The notes under the pieces are model-generated. The model was not told where the DNA came from and ran no database searches. It saw nothing but the letters and a program-made list of their open reading frames with translations. 64,000 bases of DNA, from positions 46,551,447 through 46,615,446 of the forward strand of contig CM047806.1 in assembly GCA_026214975.1 (NCBI GenBank), given 5' to 3'. Shown here piece after piece: positions 12,101 through 23,103 of the stretch (its first letter is position 1; each line of letters begins with the position of its first letter). Origin of the DNA: Gentiana macrophylla. Its lineage: Eukaryota > Streptophyta > Magnoliopsida > Gentianales > Gentianaceae. A program made the translations under genes and the position numbers.

Positions 12101-13231
12101 TTCCCTTTGCCATGTTTCTTCTTTTTGGCAATCTCTTTCATTCTTTTGGAAAGTTGCTCTGCTTCAATTTCAAAGACTTTCCTCTTCTTATCGGGCTTCT
12201 TTCTGTTGCTCCTTCACAACTTCAGCAACAGACTTCTTCTTTGCAACAGCAGGGTCAGTAACCTCAATTTCTACTGAACCCTCAGCAGACTCAGCAGTCT
12301 CTGCTGTTTGCTTTCTTGTCTTTCTAGGCTCTAGCAATTCTGTAATTTTTCTTGTGTCGTGATTCCTCTCTTTTCAAGAACCTTCTTAGGTGCGGCGAGG
12401 TTTAATGCCTTTCTTAACTCGCTCACCGCCAAAGATCATAATTTCCACCATCACCATCACTTTCAGAAGCCTCATCATCTACATCTTCATCATCATCCAG
12501 ACCAGGGATAGGAGTAGCAACTTCTGGCTTGAATCTGGATTTGTTAATCTTTTCAGATAAAACATCAGGTATCTGAAAGTGATTCAGCAAGGTTTGAATC
12601 ATTAGACCTAAAGGCTTGACCTTGGACTTCCTTGTACCATCTCTATCTTCAATACACACTTTCTTCATGTAGTGTATGAAGAATCCATCCCAATCAAACT
12701 TCATACTTCAGATGATGATGATCGCGAGGGTCTATTTTTGGTCCAGATAAAGGTATCTAGGCTTCCAACAAATCCCAAAATGGTTTTGGCAATCAATTTG
12801 CTCAGCAGGTTGTACTCATAACCAATATACTTCACATTAATGCCCAGATTTGAAGCAATTGAATCATCTATCTTTATTGAATCCACAAACCTTATTCTTG
12901 GTAGATTCATTGCTTCTGGATTGGTGGGTGCATTGTTTCCAGGTGCAAATTTAAATACTTCTCACAGTAGGTCTGAAGATATTTCAATCTCTCTTCCATT
13001 AACAGTTGTAGTGAAGGCCTCTCTACGTTCATGTATGACAATGTTTCTCCAGAATTCCAACACATTGACATAAGAGATTCGTTCCAATCTTCTGTTTATA
13101 ACACCTTCTAGCCCAGCAAACCGTCTGATTTTTCGTCCAATATTAATGGCCAACTCAGTGGAGTTACAGTCAGTAACATATCCTCTTACACTCTGACTGG
13201 TTCCAATATGAACCTCATCCTTCTTTGCCAT
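9182..13231 (-). pseudogene. SIRE element B ORF3 (env-like/additional ORF), broken
   Basis: A long third ORF region between pol and the 3' LTR, the position of the 'env-like' ORF in SIRE-type copia elements. I place the start at ATG 13231 (MAKKDEVHIG) because element A has the equivalent ATG (MADK) at 25359. Open segments on the minus strand are 12962-13231, 12701-12910, 12423-12704, 11323-12141, 10783-11205, 10095-10802, 9404-9592 and 9182-9388, linked by frameshifts. The N-terminal part is conserved with A. The middle is very acidic and rich in Q, E and P. A predicted coiled coil (VLDELRTVRNDIANLRTQL) lies at about 10190-10290, and an RGGRGGRGG run at about 9515-9540. I see no clear signal peptide or membrane anchor, so an envelope role is not shown by the sequence. 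Confidence 0.75.
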
Positions 13232-13686
13232 TATTGTTAGAAAAAGATGAAGAAGATAGCTCTCAAATCTGTGTTCACACAGTGTATACGCAGAGAAAAT
13301 CAATCTGAGTTTTTGAAAGTAGTCTCTGTGTATATAGTCTCAGATATATAGACGAGATGCATTTGTAATCGCGGATCGTGTACAGTGGTATTAACCACGA
13401 TTAAATTTGAGTGAATACTGTCTTGACACGTGGCCCATTACTTTTCCATAACGTTTTGTAACCGTTAGATCGTGTAACTACGGTTATAAGGATAGAATAA
13501 ATATCCCGCCATTTGCTTTTTGACTTTTGTAAGTTTGACTGTAAACGCTTCCTTCAAAGAAATTTTGTCATCGATGAGACTTGGTCCAAAGAAATTGGCG
13601 ATAAAGATGTCTCAAAGACTGTTGATAGAGTTACTCTCTTGTGATGTAATTCCTTTTGTATTGTCCAATTGATAATACAAGATGAA

Positions 13687-13862
13687 GTTTAATACCAATA
13701 ACTGATCTGTCAAGTGAGCTCACCCAACATGACAAAGACCAATCCCCTTGGCAACTTCATTTGCTCAATTGTCCAAACATAAGTACATGAAATTGTTGAT
13801 ACCAATGACTAATCTGCTAAGTGAGCTCACCCATCATAGCAAAGACTAATCCCCTTGGTGAA
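13687..13862 (-). repeat. Two-unit tandem repeat in the pol-ORF3 spacer of B
   Basis: Two copies of a roughly 65-bp block, each containing CCAAGGGGATT, GAGCTCACTT and CAGATYAGTYATTGGT on the minus strand, at about 13798-13862 and 13687-13751. Element A has the same pair at 24681-24856 in the same place. It is non-coding. Confidence 0.85.
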
Positions 13863-13914
13863 TTCCAGTACACTGCTGATCAAAGATGTATCAGTCAACC
13901 TTTATAATTCCAAG

Positions 13915-14271
13915 TTAAATCCTTAGTTTAAAAAATCTTTCACTATCCTGTGGTTTGGTGAAAATATCAACAAGTTGATCTTCAGTAGGGATATACAGAA
14001 CCACCACATCTTTCTTTTCAACATGATCTCTTATAAAATGATGTCTCACATCAATATACTTCGTTCTTGAGTGCAAAACAAGATTTTCTGTGATTGCAAT
14101 TGCACTTGTGTTGTCACGCATTATAGGAATTTCTCTTTCTTCAATTCCATAATCCCTTAACTGTTGTCTTAACCATAGTATTTGTGCACAGCAACTTCCA
14201 ACAGCAATATATTCAGCTTCAGCAGTGGAAGTTGATATAGAATTCTGTTTCTTGCTAAACCAGGAAACCAG
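13915..14271 (-). pseudogene. RNase H C-terminal part of element B
   Basis: The downstream half of the copia RNase H domain. The visible motifs are DNTSAI, LHSRTKYIDVRHHFIRDHV and DQLVDIFTKP, which end the pol polyprotein. The upstream half lies at 16182-16459. The domain is interrupted by the solo LTR at 14272-16181, with ACCAG repeated on both sides. Element A shows the uninterrupted version at 24180-24648. Confidence 0.9.
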
Positions 14272-16181
14272 TGTTAAGGGCTAAATTGTAGTGTTTTTAC
14301 ATATATTTTCTATATCAATTTCCCCCATATTCGGATGATTTTCATAGATATTGAGCGTTATAGTTAAATATTGAGTAAATGAGGCTTTTCATAGGTAATT
14401 TGCAAAACGTATCAATTTGTACGATTATTTGATTGTTTTATATGGTTTTGGATATTGTTACGTTTTTGTGGTGTTTGGATGCAATGTAGATACATGTTTT
14501 TGACTTGGAAGAGGATAAAGATGGAGATAAAGCTTGGAATGAAGCATTCAAGCAGCCGAACTTCCGACGCAGTTCTTGATATGATATACACTGATTTGAC
14601 TCTCGACCTCAAGAGAAGAGTTGTAGGGCTTGAAGAGAGGATTCTACAGGATCTTGAATCACATCATTCCGACTTACGAGGCCCGAGATATGAGCGTTAC
14701 AAGTTTGAATAATGATGCTGTGGTATTGGAAAATCCCAAAACGACTCGTAATACGACGGGCTAGTCAAAAGGCGTTTTCAAGAGGAGTCCTGAATGAAAG
14801 TTGTAGAGCTTTCCGAGAGCTTAATTATGACATTCAGATCATAATTTTGGAGGTCTACAACTCAAGATATGAATTTTAGAAGTTTTATTCCAATCGAAGG
14901 AATTTGGTCCGTAACTCAAACGTCGTCCAAGATTTTAAACCAAATGCGTTCAAGGCGGAAATCGAGTGCGAGAGTTCAAACAAAGCAACTAAACGAACGT
15001 CCACCTTCCGTCGGTTCAAATTGAACGAGCGTCCACAATGCCGAACGCCCGTCCTCTCTACCGATCGAGGCATAAACCGCCTTACTTTGTTTGAAGAATA
15101 GCCGCGCATGCAAACCCTACTTGGAAAAGGATTAATTAAGCCGACATCGCGATGTATTCATTCAGCCGCTTTTTTAGTCCTATATATATGCGCATGCAAG
15201 CTAAACCTAAGAAGAGATAATTCATATAATTCCCATAATCAAATATTTCACCAAGCAAATTAGCAAACAAAGCAGCGGCAACTTGGCTATAGGCGGTCAC
15301 CCGACCCTTGTGCTCGGGTGATCCGGGTTAGATTAGGTGTTTATTTTATGTCGCTTCTTCTCTTCTTTGGTTCGATCATGGTGTTGGCTTGAAGATGATC
15401 AAACTGGAGCAAATGGCGTGAGATTTTTCAGCTTTCTCTTATTTCCTTTCTTTGGATATTTTATGGATGAGTTTAATTTAAAGATTGTATTTTTCCTATG
15501 TTTATTTGTGTATTGCATTTATATCGAAAGATGTGCATGTTTGATGTTTACCGTAGGACGAAAGTCGGTGTAAACGCGAGATCACCATAGGAAAGAATAG
15601 ACGTTTTGATCTATATCAAACGAAAGTTGATAGGTTGAATGTCTAGGTTGTTAGATCTAGTAAATCTTGCACCTTGGTTTATTTTATGATGCGTTAATCT
15701 CCGTAAATCGAAAGATAGAGATTGATAGGCGAATTCATCTACAGTAGTAGAATTCATACGTTTGATAGGTGAAACCACAACTTGAATTAAATCACTATAA
15801 GATAATCTAGGGAAGAAATTAAGGGTTGCGGATGGTGGATTATGGTTCGTTCCATGTTTGATCGCTTGATCATTATCATGTTCGTTAGATAGATTTATTG
15901 TTGTAGTTTAGATTTATTTTATGTTGATCGCAATTATCCTTCCTGGCTTTGGATTAACAATCCTCTGTCCGATTTACTTTTCCGCTTTAGTTTAGGTTTA
16001 GGTTAATAAAGAAGAATTAATAAGTTAGATTCGATGTTTCAATTCCACGAGGATCGATACCCGTACTTATCCAACTTTACTAGCAACTACCCGGTATTCG
16101 GCCGGTTAGGATGTAGTTTTGCATGGTAGTATAGGTTTTATAAATTTTCTTTTGTTTTAATGATGCAAAATCCTCCCAACA
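14272..16181 (+). mobile_element. Solo LTR (probable Ty3/gypsy) inside element B
   Basis: 1,910 bp starting TGTTAAGGGC and ending CTCCCAACA, flanked by the 5-bp duplication ACCAG (14267-14271 and 16182-16186). It holds no gag or pol. A TATA-like box (CCTATATATATG) lies near 15179. The 3' part has the 'ccacgaggatcgatacccg' style seen in Tat/Athila-type gypsy LTRs. It shares its TGTTAAGG start and a cluster of CGTCC-type motifs with the solo LTR at 59385-60983, so the two probably come from related families. Solo status fits LTR-LTR recombination. The superfamily is inferred, not proven. Confidence 0.85.
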
Positions 16182-16459
16182 ACCAGTCTATTTCCCATTA
16201 ACTTACAGGTTCCTGGGGTGCTTTTTCTATCAATCTTGCCAGCATAATCAGAATCTGAGTAGGATATGACTTTGAAGCTTCCATCTTTTGAATACCATAT
16301 CCCTACTCCCAAAGTCTCTTTTAGGTACTTGAGAACTCTTTTGACTGCACCTAAATAACTTTCTTTAGGTTTTGATTGAAATCTTGCACAAACACCTACA
16401 GCAAAGGATATGTCAGGTCTGCTGGCAAGATAAGGTACATGTGACTGATTGCCTATCAT
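16182..16459 (-). pseudogene. RNase H N-terminal part of element B
   Basis: The open frame covers the start of the copia RNase H region, with RFQSKPKESYLGAVKRVLKY, GVGIWYSKDGSFKVISYSDS and DYAGKIDRKSTPGTCKLMGN. It ends at MGNRL, where the solo LTR begins. The rest continues at 13915-14271. A short frame change separates it from the reverse transcriptase at 16511. Confidence 0.9.
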
Positions 16460-16510
16460 CCTTCCAGTAAAAGTCCGATCATCATCTTTGCCTTTTTATC
16501 TTCATCCAAT

Positions 16511-17269
16511 CTAATGTTTGTACTCATAGAGTTGATATCTTGGTCTTTTTTTCCACACCAAATTTCTTGATAACTCCTTGGTATACTTGGTTTGATGAAT
16601 GAAGATTCCATCTTTCATCTGTTTGAATTGCAATCCCAAAAAGTAGTTCATTTCTCCCATCATACTCATTTGGAATTTACTCTTCATTAGATTTGCAAAA
16701 TTCTCACATAGCAATTCATTTTCAGAACCAAAAATTATGTCATCAACATAAATTTGTACCAGCAGGGTGTTGTTCCCTTCATTGATTCTGAAAAGAGTTT
16801 TATCAACGGTGCCTTTTGTAAAACCATTGTCCACCAAGAATTGAGATAGAGTCTCATACCATGCTCTTGGTGCTTGTTTTAAACCATAAAGTGCTTTGTT
16901 GAGTTTGTACACTTTATCTTCTTGATCTTTAACTTCAAATCCAGGAGGTTGCTGAACATAGACCTCCTCTTCCAGAATGCCATTTAAAAATGCACTTTTG
17001 ACATCCATCTGATATACTTTGAAGTTTTTGTAAGCAGCATATGCCAAAAATAATCTGATAGCTTCCAATCTTGCAACAGGGGCATATGTTTCATCAAAAT
17101 CTATCCCTTCTGCTTGAGAATAGCCTTTAGCCACTAGTCTGGCCTTATTCCTCACAATGGTACCAGATTCATCAAGTTTGTTTCTGTATACCCATTTTGT
17201 ACCAATTATATTTGCATGACTAGGCCTTTCCACTAGTGTCCAAACTTGATTTCTTTCAAATTCATTCAA
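16511..17269 (-). pseudogene. Reverse transcriptase domain of element B
   Basis: A 252-codon open frame with a nearly whole copia reverse transcriptase. In order, the motifs are [42 protein letters not shown] (first catalytic aspartate), [16 protein letters not shown], and [10 protein letters not shown] with the YVDD active site near 16745. It ends by a frameshift after KYTKEL, so the downstream thumb is read in another frame. Element A has the same domain at 23104-24000. Function is lost through frameshifts in this and the flanking domains. Confidence 0.92.
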
Positions 17270-17530
17270 TTATTCTTGCATAGCAATTATCCAATCTGGA
17301 TCTGAAATTTCTTATTCAACAACTTTAGGTTCCATTTGAGATAGAAAACATGTAACATTGCTTCTAATTGTCTTCTAGTCCTCACACATTGCTGTATGTT
17401 GCCAATGACTTGCTCAGCAGGGTGATCCCTTAACCATTGTGGATTCTGGTTGGATTGATTCTCAGGAACCTCATCTTCAGTAGGGTCTTTTGTTTCTTCA
17501 ACAGGGGGATCAGCAGATCCTTGAACTGCC

Positions 17531-18913
17531 TCAGTTTTTGCATCGATGAGTGTTATCGCAGGTGTTCAAAGAGGCGCGAATCGAAACCTTTAAGTCATTG
17601 AATCTTTCCAAAACTTCAACACATTCTGGATTAGTGACTTGTTGATTCTCAGCAGGTTCTGAAGCTTCATCTTTCATTCCAGTGAACTTAGGTTCATCAA
17701 ATAAAACATGTATTGTTTCTTCATGTTTCAGTGTCCTTTTATTCAGTACCTTGAATGCCTTGATGACTGAAGAATATCCCAAGAAGATTCCTTCATCTGA
17801 TTTTGGTTGGAATGTCTTCAATTGTTCCTTATGATTCAAGATAAAACACTTTCTTCCAAATGGATGGAAATAGGATATATTAGGTTTTCTTCCATTCCAA
17901 ATCTCATAAGGTGTCTTCAGCAGCTTCTTGTTCACTGATGTTCTGTTTTGTGTATAGCATGTTGTATTGACTACTTCAGCCCAATATCTTTCAAGAAGCA
18001 ATGCTTCACAAATCATAGTTCTTCCTGCTTCTTTTAATGTTCTGTTTCTTCTTTCAGTAACCCCATTTTGCTGAGGTGTACCAACAACATCAAGTTGATT
18101 TAGTACACCATTTTGTTCACAATATTCTCTTATAACTTTATTGAGAAATTCAGTACCCTTGTCTGATCTTATCTTCACTACTGTCAAACTTTTCTCATTT
18201 TGCAATCTCTTCAAAGGTTCAGGCATCTTTTGAAGTGTTTCACTTTTCTTGTTCATGAATATCACCCAAGTGTATCTTGAATAATCATCCACAACCACTA
18301 AGGTGTACTTCTTTCCTGTTACACTTGTTGGTGTTACTGGTCCAAAAAGATCCATGTGCATTAGCTCCAAAACTCTTTTTGTTGATTGTTTAGTTTTTGA
18401 CTTGAAACTTGACTTTGTCTGTTTACCGTGCTGGCATGCATCACATATAGCATCCTTCCTGAATGTGATCTCAGGTAAACCAATCACCAGATTCTTCTTC
18501 ACCAACTGATTGATATCATCAAAATTTAGATGATTCAACTTCTTATGCCATAACCAATTAAGTTCTGACTTGGTATGAACAATCAGGCATGTTTCTGGAA
18601 CAGCAGTAGACCAATCCACAACATACATATTTTGTTGTCTTCTTCCAGCCAACACAACTTGATCACATCTCTCACTAATGACAGTACAAGTGTTTTTGTC
18701 AAAAGTGACCTTGTATCCCATGTCACAGAATTGTCCAGTGCTCAGTAGGTTGTAGTCCAGTCCTTCCACATATGCAACATTCCTGATTGTTAATCCATTT
18801 CTCACAAGTGTGTCATATCCTCTTGTGTATCCTGGTGTGTTTTTGTTGCCAAAATTCACTCTTGGACCATCCTTTGCCACAAAATTTGACAAACAATGCT
18901 TATTCTTTGTCAT
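17531..18913 (-). pseudogene. Integrase (with GAG-pre-integrase region) of element B
   Basis: A 460-codon open frame, the best preserved part of either SIRE element. It opens just after the protease DSGCSRH motif (around 18920) and contains the zinc-binding module HKKLNH...CDACQHGKQ and then the integrase core. In the core, MDLFGPVTPT carries the first D, IRSDKGTEFLNK the second D and GVTERRNRTLKEA the E. After it comes the plant-copia C-terminal region, with PYEIWNGRKPNISYFHPFG and KSDEGIFLGYSS. It loses homology at its 3' end, where the reading frame shifts before the reverse transcriptase. It remains open but is cut off from a working polyprotein. Confidence 0.93.
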
Positions 18914-19215
18914 ATGTCTGGAACATCCACTGTCAAAGTACCAGACACCCTACAAAACAAAGTTAGTGCATTTTAGGTACCCAAACCTGTTTGGGTCCAT
19001 AATGGTCAGTGGTAAGCATGACCCTTGGCAAGTTTCCATAAGGTCTTCTTTGAAAGGTATCATACTTTGGTTCATACATGTATTATACACATCCATAAGG
19101 TCTAACAATTGGTTGTGTAGGATTCACATATGCTTTCTAGCCTTTTGGAATATAATGCTGTTTAAAGTGATTTCTTTTGCTAGAAGCACTAGGATAACCA
19201 TAGGTTTGCTGTCTG

Positions 19216-21283
19216 TTAGGAACAACCCTGTAATATGGAGTCTGCTGAGGTCCCTGCTGAGGTCTTGTATAAGTCCTCTGCCGAGCCCTTTTGTTGATTC
19301 CATTGCTTAGGTTTTACCCTAGCAAGATGGTTATATCTGTTGTTTCTAGCGAGAGTGTGTGCAGGAATATTCCAATCATCATTAGTAGGGAACAGTCTAC
19401 CTTTCCCCCTGAGATAAGTATCCTTTGAATGATTAACATTTTTGGATATAGGATTCTTATCCATGGAATGTTTCTGTTTTTCACTTTTGTGGTCCAAAGA
19501 GACTTGGTACTGTGTCCGCTATCAAGAGTCTAGAAGGCACAAAGAAATCCTATTTTTAGATTTATTCTTTTTATTAGGAGATGTTGACTTCTTTGACTTC
19601 TGATTTTTCTTCCTTGAAGCTTTCTCAGTAGGCTTTACTGCCTCAGCAACCCTCTTGGGAGTTGGATCTTGTGCAGGCATAAACTTAGGACCAATTATGG
19701 TACTAGGTTCAGTGACCTTACTGGATCCACTCTTATTGGATTGTTGAGTTCCAAATCCAAGCCCTGTTCTATCACCATAAGGCTTTCCAGATTTGAATGC
19801 AGTGGAGGAACAAGATGGTTCAGCAGACTCAGCACTCATGAAAGTTCAAAGAGGCTTATCTTGATTCTTCGCCTGACTACTTTTTCCTTTCCTTTGAGAA
19901 TTCTTAATTCAAAGATTTAATCTTTCAACTTCGATTGAAGAGCTTCTTTTAGCCTTCACAATCTCATAACCAGATTGTATTATCCTCGCTTGATTAAGGA
20001 TGGCATCCAAAGTTTCTTCATTGTCGAATTTTTGGATTTGAACCACAAGTTGATTCACAATCACTTCCAAAGAGGAGTGTTTATAGATACGAATTGTATA
20101 CCTCCTCTGTTTCATCCATGTTAGCCATTAAAGCATAATCTTCCATCTCAAAGAACAAGCGCGATATCATCGATTCATTTCCGCTTTTAGATTCTACTTC
20201 ATATCCTCGATTCATCTTCAAAGAACCATAGCTTTCTTGCCATGTCTTCTTTGTTGACTTTTGGTCTTCGTGAGGTCCGACAATCAGTCCGAAATGTCCA
20301 GGCTCTCGCAATTAAAGCAAAGATAATCAGGTTCCTTTTTCTGCTTTAATTCAGACAATCAGGTTTGAAGTGTCTTGGCTTCTTGCAATGATAGCACAAG
20401 TAATCATTATCTTTCTTTGATTCATCATTTTTCTTTACACTGAATTTCTTTGTGAAATTCCTTGAGAACCCTTTCCAGCTTTCATCATTCTGATTTTCTT
20501 GCTTAGTGGGGCAATCGCTCTTGCGCGCCTTATCCAAGAGATCATCTTGAGCTCTCGATGTCTCTTCTTGATGTGAAGCAGCCAATGCAGTGGTCTTTGG
20601 CTCATCTTTTTCGATCTCTCGAGCACAAGATTTTTGCTAAATTCATAGGCCTTAAGATCTCAAAACAATTTGAAGGTGTCTTCTTCATGCAAACTCCTCA
20701 TTTCTTCTATGGCGATACACTTCATCTCCCAAACTTCTTTGCAGTAATGCTTCCAAAAATTTTGAGTTGATTTCTTCTTGTGAGTACTTCACACTCAAGA
20801 GGGTGAGTTCATCCATGATCAGATTGAATCTAGATTCCATTTGTTCAATGGTCTCATTTGCTTTCATTTTGAACTCCTGGAACTTCTTCTTTGCCACACC
20901 GATCTTGTTCTTTTTTTTGATTGCATCAGGTGCCTTCACAGATTAATTGCAACTTATCCTAAAGTTCCTTTGCGCCTTGCAATCTTTTACCTTCATATAC
21001 ATATTGCTATCCAAAGTTCTCAGATATAATATCAATAGCAATATTGTTGAGATTTGCTCTTTTTCTATCTTCAAAGAGCCATCCATTCCTTGGTTTTTTT
21101 GAATGTACTTTGTCTCATCTCCCACTATTAATGACTTGGTAATCTCCAGGGTCCATCCGTCAAAGACATCCATCATTTCATCATGTGTTGCAAATGAGAT
21201 AAGCCTCGCATACGACGCTTATACTCATCAAAACGATCTAAAGAACACATCAACATTGTTCTAGCATACCGGTTGTTATCCAT
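19216..21283 (-). pseudogene. SIRE element B gag, broken
   Basis: It starts at ATG 21283 in the same context as gag of A. A frameshift comes within about 35 codons (after CSLDRFDEYKRRM). Open pieces at 20943-21176, 20685-20939, 20346-20585, 20081-20311, 19909-20115, 19522-19839 and 19216-19497 together match the A gag order. The first zinc knuckle is C-YH-C-KKPR-H-FKPD-C (about 20350-20395). The conserved glycine before the histidine is replaced by arginine. The second knuckle is damaged: only a stub remains near 20300. The reading frames alternate too often for a functional capsid protein. Confidence 0.85.
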
Positions 21284-21375
21284 GATGCAAAGCTTTGAAA
21301 ATCAAGAACTTAAAAAAGTTTTCAAAGTATTTTCACAAGCACAACAAGTAGGATTACTTCGCAACGTAAAACACC

Positions 21376-21388
21376 GCTCGATACCAAT
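21376..21388 (-). promoter_or_regulatory. Primer-binding site of element B
   Basis: On the minus strand TTGGTATCGAGCG follows the 5' LTR directly, close to the initiator tRNA-Met complement TGGTATCAGAGC. Confidence 0.85.
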
Positions 21389-23103
21389 TGTTGGTCCTTG
21401 AAAAGGCTTTGGTTAAGTTTAGAGGGGTGAATAAACTTAACACTTAAAACTTTTGGAGTTAACAAACTCGGCAACTTCAAGACTGACCGATACTTCTTGA
21501 TAGTCTGCCGACACTCGAGAGTCTGCCGATCGCTGAGTTTACTGAATTTGTGCAGCGGAATTATATCAAAAATTAAGCCTTATTACTTGTTAAATATGAT
21601 ACCAAGTATTAGATACTCAGTAGTGTATGTGTGTGATTCAGTTGCTAGATTCAGTAGATTGATGTGTTAGATAAACTAAGTGCATAATATAAATGCAGAA
21701 AGTAAATAGGCGAGATTTTATAGTGGTTCCAGTGGTGTAATCTCGTCACCCCATTCTTCTCCTGTGATGTTGGAGGTAATTCACTAGAGATTCTTGATGG
21801 AGCTGTTACAAAAATCCCTAAGTTGCTTGTCCTTCACCAATAACTATGGCTTCACAAACTGAACACTTGGAACAGGTAGGATTGCTGCTCCTAAGTCTTC
21901 CACTGGTCCTTGAAGGGTAGGATTGCCTCTTCACCAGCTTCCACCACAACCAACAGCCTTTCACACCAAAGGATGCTTCACTGCCTTGATGAGATTTCTT
22001 GTAAAAAAGAAAGATTGAATCAAGTAAGTGATTCACTTTTCAAAGCAAACTTTGATCAGATGATATGATCAAAGACTTTGATGTCTTCAAGTGTGTAAAC
22101 TTGATGCAACTTGAATGCAGATTACACTTGAAGAAATTTATGGATTCATTAGCTTTATGCTCGTTAGAATCGACATGGTGTTTTTCTTGATAAGAAATCA
22201 AGCTCGTGATTATCTATATTTTTCTCTTGATATTCATTAATTTTCATCTCTTGTATCTGAATTAGGAGTCCTCTATTTATAGGTAGGAATCCTTGTGACT
22301 AATGTTTGAAATTCAAACATAGCCGTTTCAGATTTGTCCCATCTTGACTTGCTTTTTCTCGATCGTTCCTAGGACTCGACATCGCTGTCGATTCCTTTTT
22401 GACAAGCTTCTGATCTGTCACCCTTTGACTTGTATCCATTGGATAAAGGTCTGAATCTTTCCAACGTCCATTTGATCTTAACAATAGATTTGTTTGATAA
22501 ATCAGAGGTTGTTAGATGTCCATTTCTTTGTAATCTTCCAATGTAGCCTTTGATTAAATCGAAATATGTGTCCAGCAGGTTCCTGAGAACATAAGTCTGC
22601 TGATATACACATCTATAAGCTGATCCTTATTTTGCTGTGTATAAAAACACTTCAGCTTACTGTCTTTTATCTAACTTTTATTTATGAAGTTAGATTACAC
22701 CTTTTTGCATATAAATAAGTTCCAATCACCACATAACTTATGGAACTTAGACCTTGTACACAAGGTATATGTAATCAGTTTAGGTCATCACGCACTTCTA
22801 AATTCGATTCCATATCCTTGACTTTAATTACTAAGTTTGATCCCTTAGCCTTCAATAACTGAGTTTGAGACCCCAGCCTTCTGTCTTCAGCAGGTTCCTG
22901 ACTAGTCTACTGACTCATCTACCCTACTGATCTAGACTAGTCTGCTGATATAAATCAGCTGACCTTTTACAGTGCTTGTTTGATCAAAACTATACAAGAT
23001 CAAACTCTAATAAACCTATACATTTGATCTAGACATTTCTTTGCCTTTGCTCTATAACAGCTAGTCTGGCACTCATCACTAAAACTTAAAAATAAGTCCA
23101 ACA
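21389..23103 (-). repeat. 5' LTR of SIRE element B
   Basis: About 1.72 kb, the partner of 7393-9103 and similar in length to the A LTR once the hAT element is removed. It ends TCCAACA at 23103, followed by CAATG, the duplicated target that also precedes 7393. Confidence 0.93.

Larger units (their letters stand above)
7393..23103 (-). mobile_element. SIRE-type Ty1/copia retrotransposon B, inserted in A
   Basis: This is a full-length element on the minus strand, 15.7 kb including a 1.9-kb solo LTR inside it. It has LTRs at both ends (7393-9103 and 21389-23103), both bounded by TGTTGG...CCAACA, and is flanked by CAATG on each side (7388-7392 and 23104-23108). From right to left it has PBS, gag, protease, integrase, reverse transcriptase, RNase H, a spacer with tandem repeats, a long env-like ORF3 and a polypurine tract. 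Several frameshifts and the solo LTR in RNase H make it non-autonomous. It belongs to the same family as element A and inserted in the opposite direction. Confidence 0.95.

Noticed and set aside
9611..12261. Several plus-strand frames over the ORF3 region of element B
   Set aside because: They are the antisense shadow of the B ORF3, with composition mirroring its acidic Q/E-rich sequence.
9182..13231. A functional envelope protein of an endogenous retrovirus
   Set aside because: The frame is broken many times, and no signal peptide or membrane anchor is visible. The env label is only positional.
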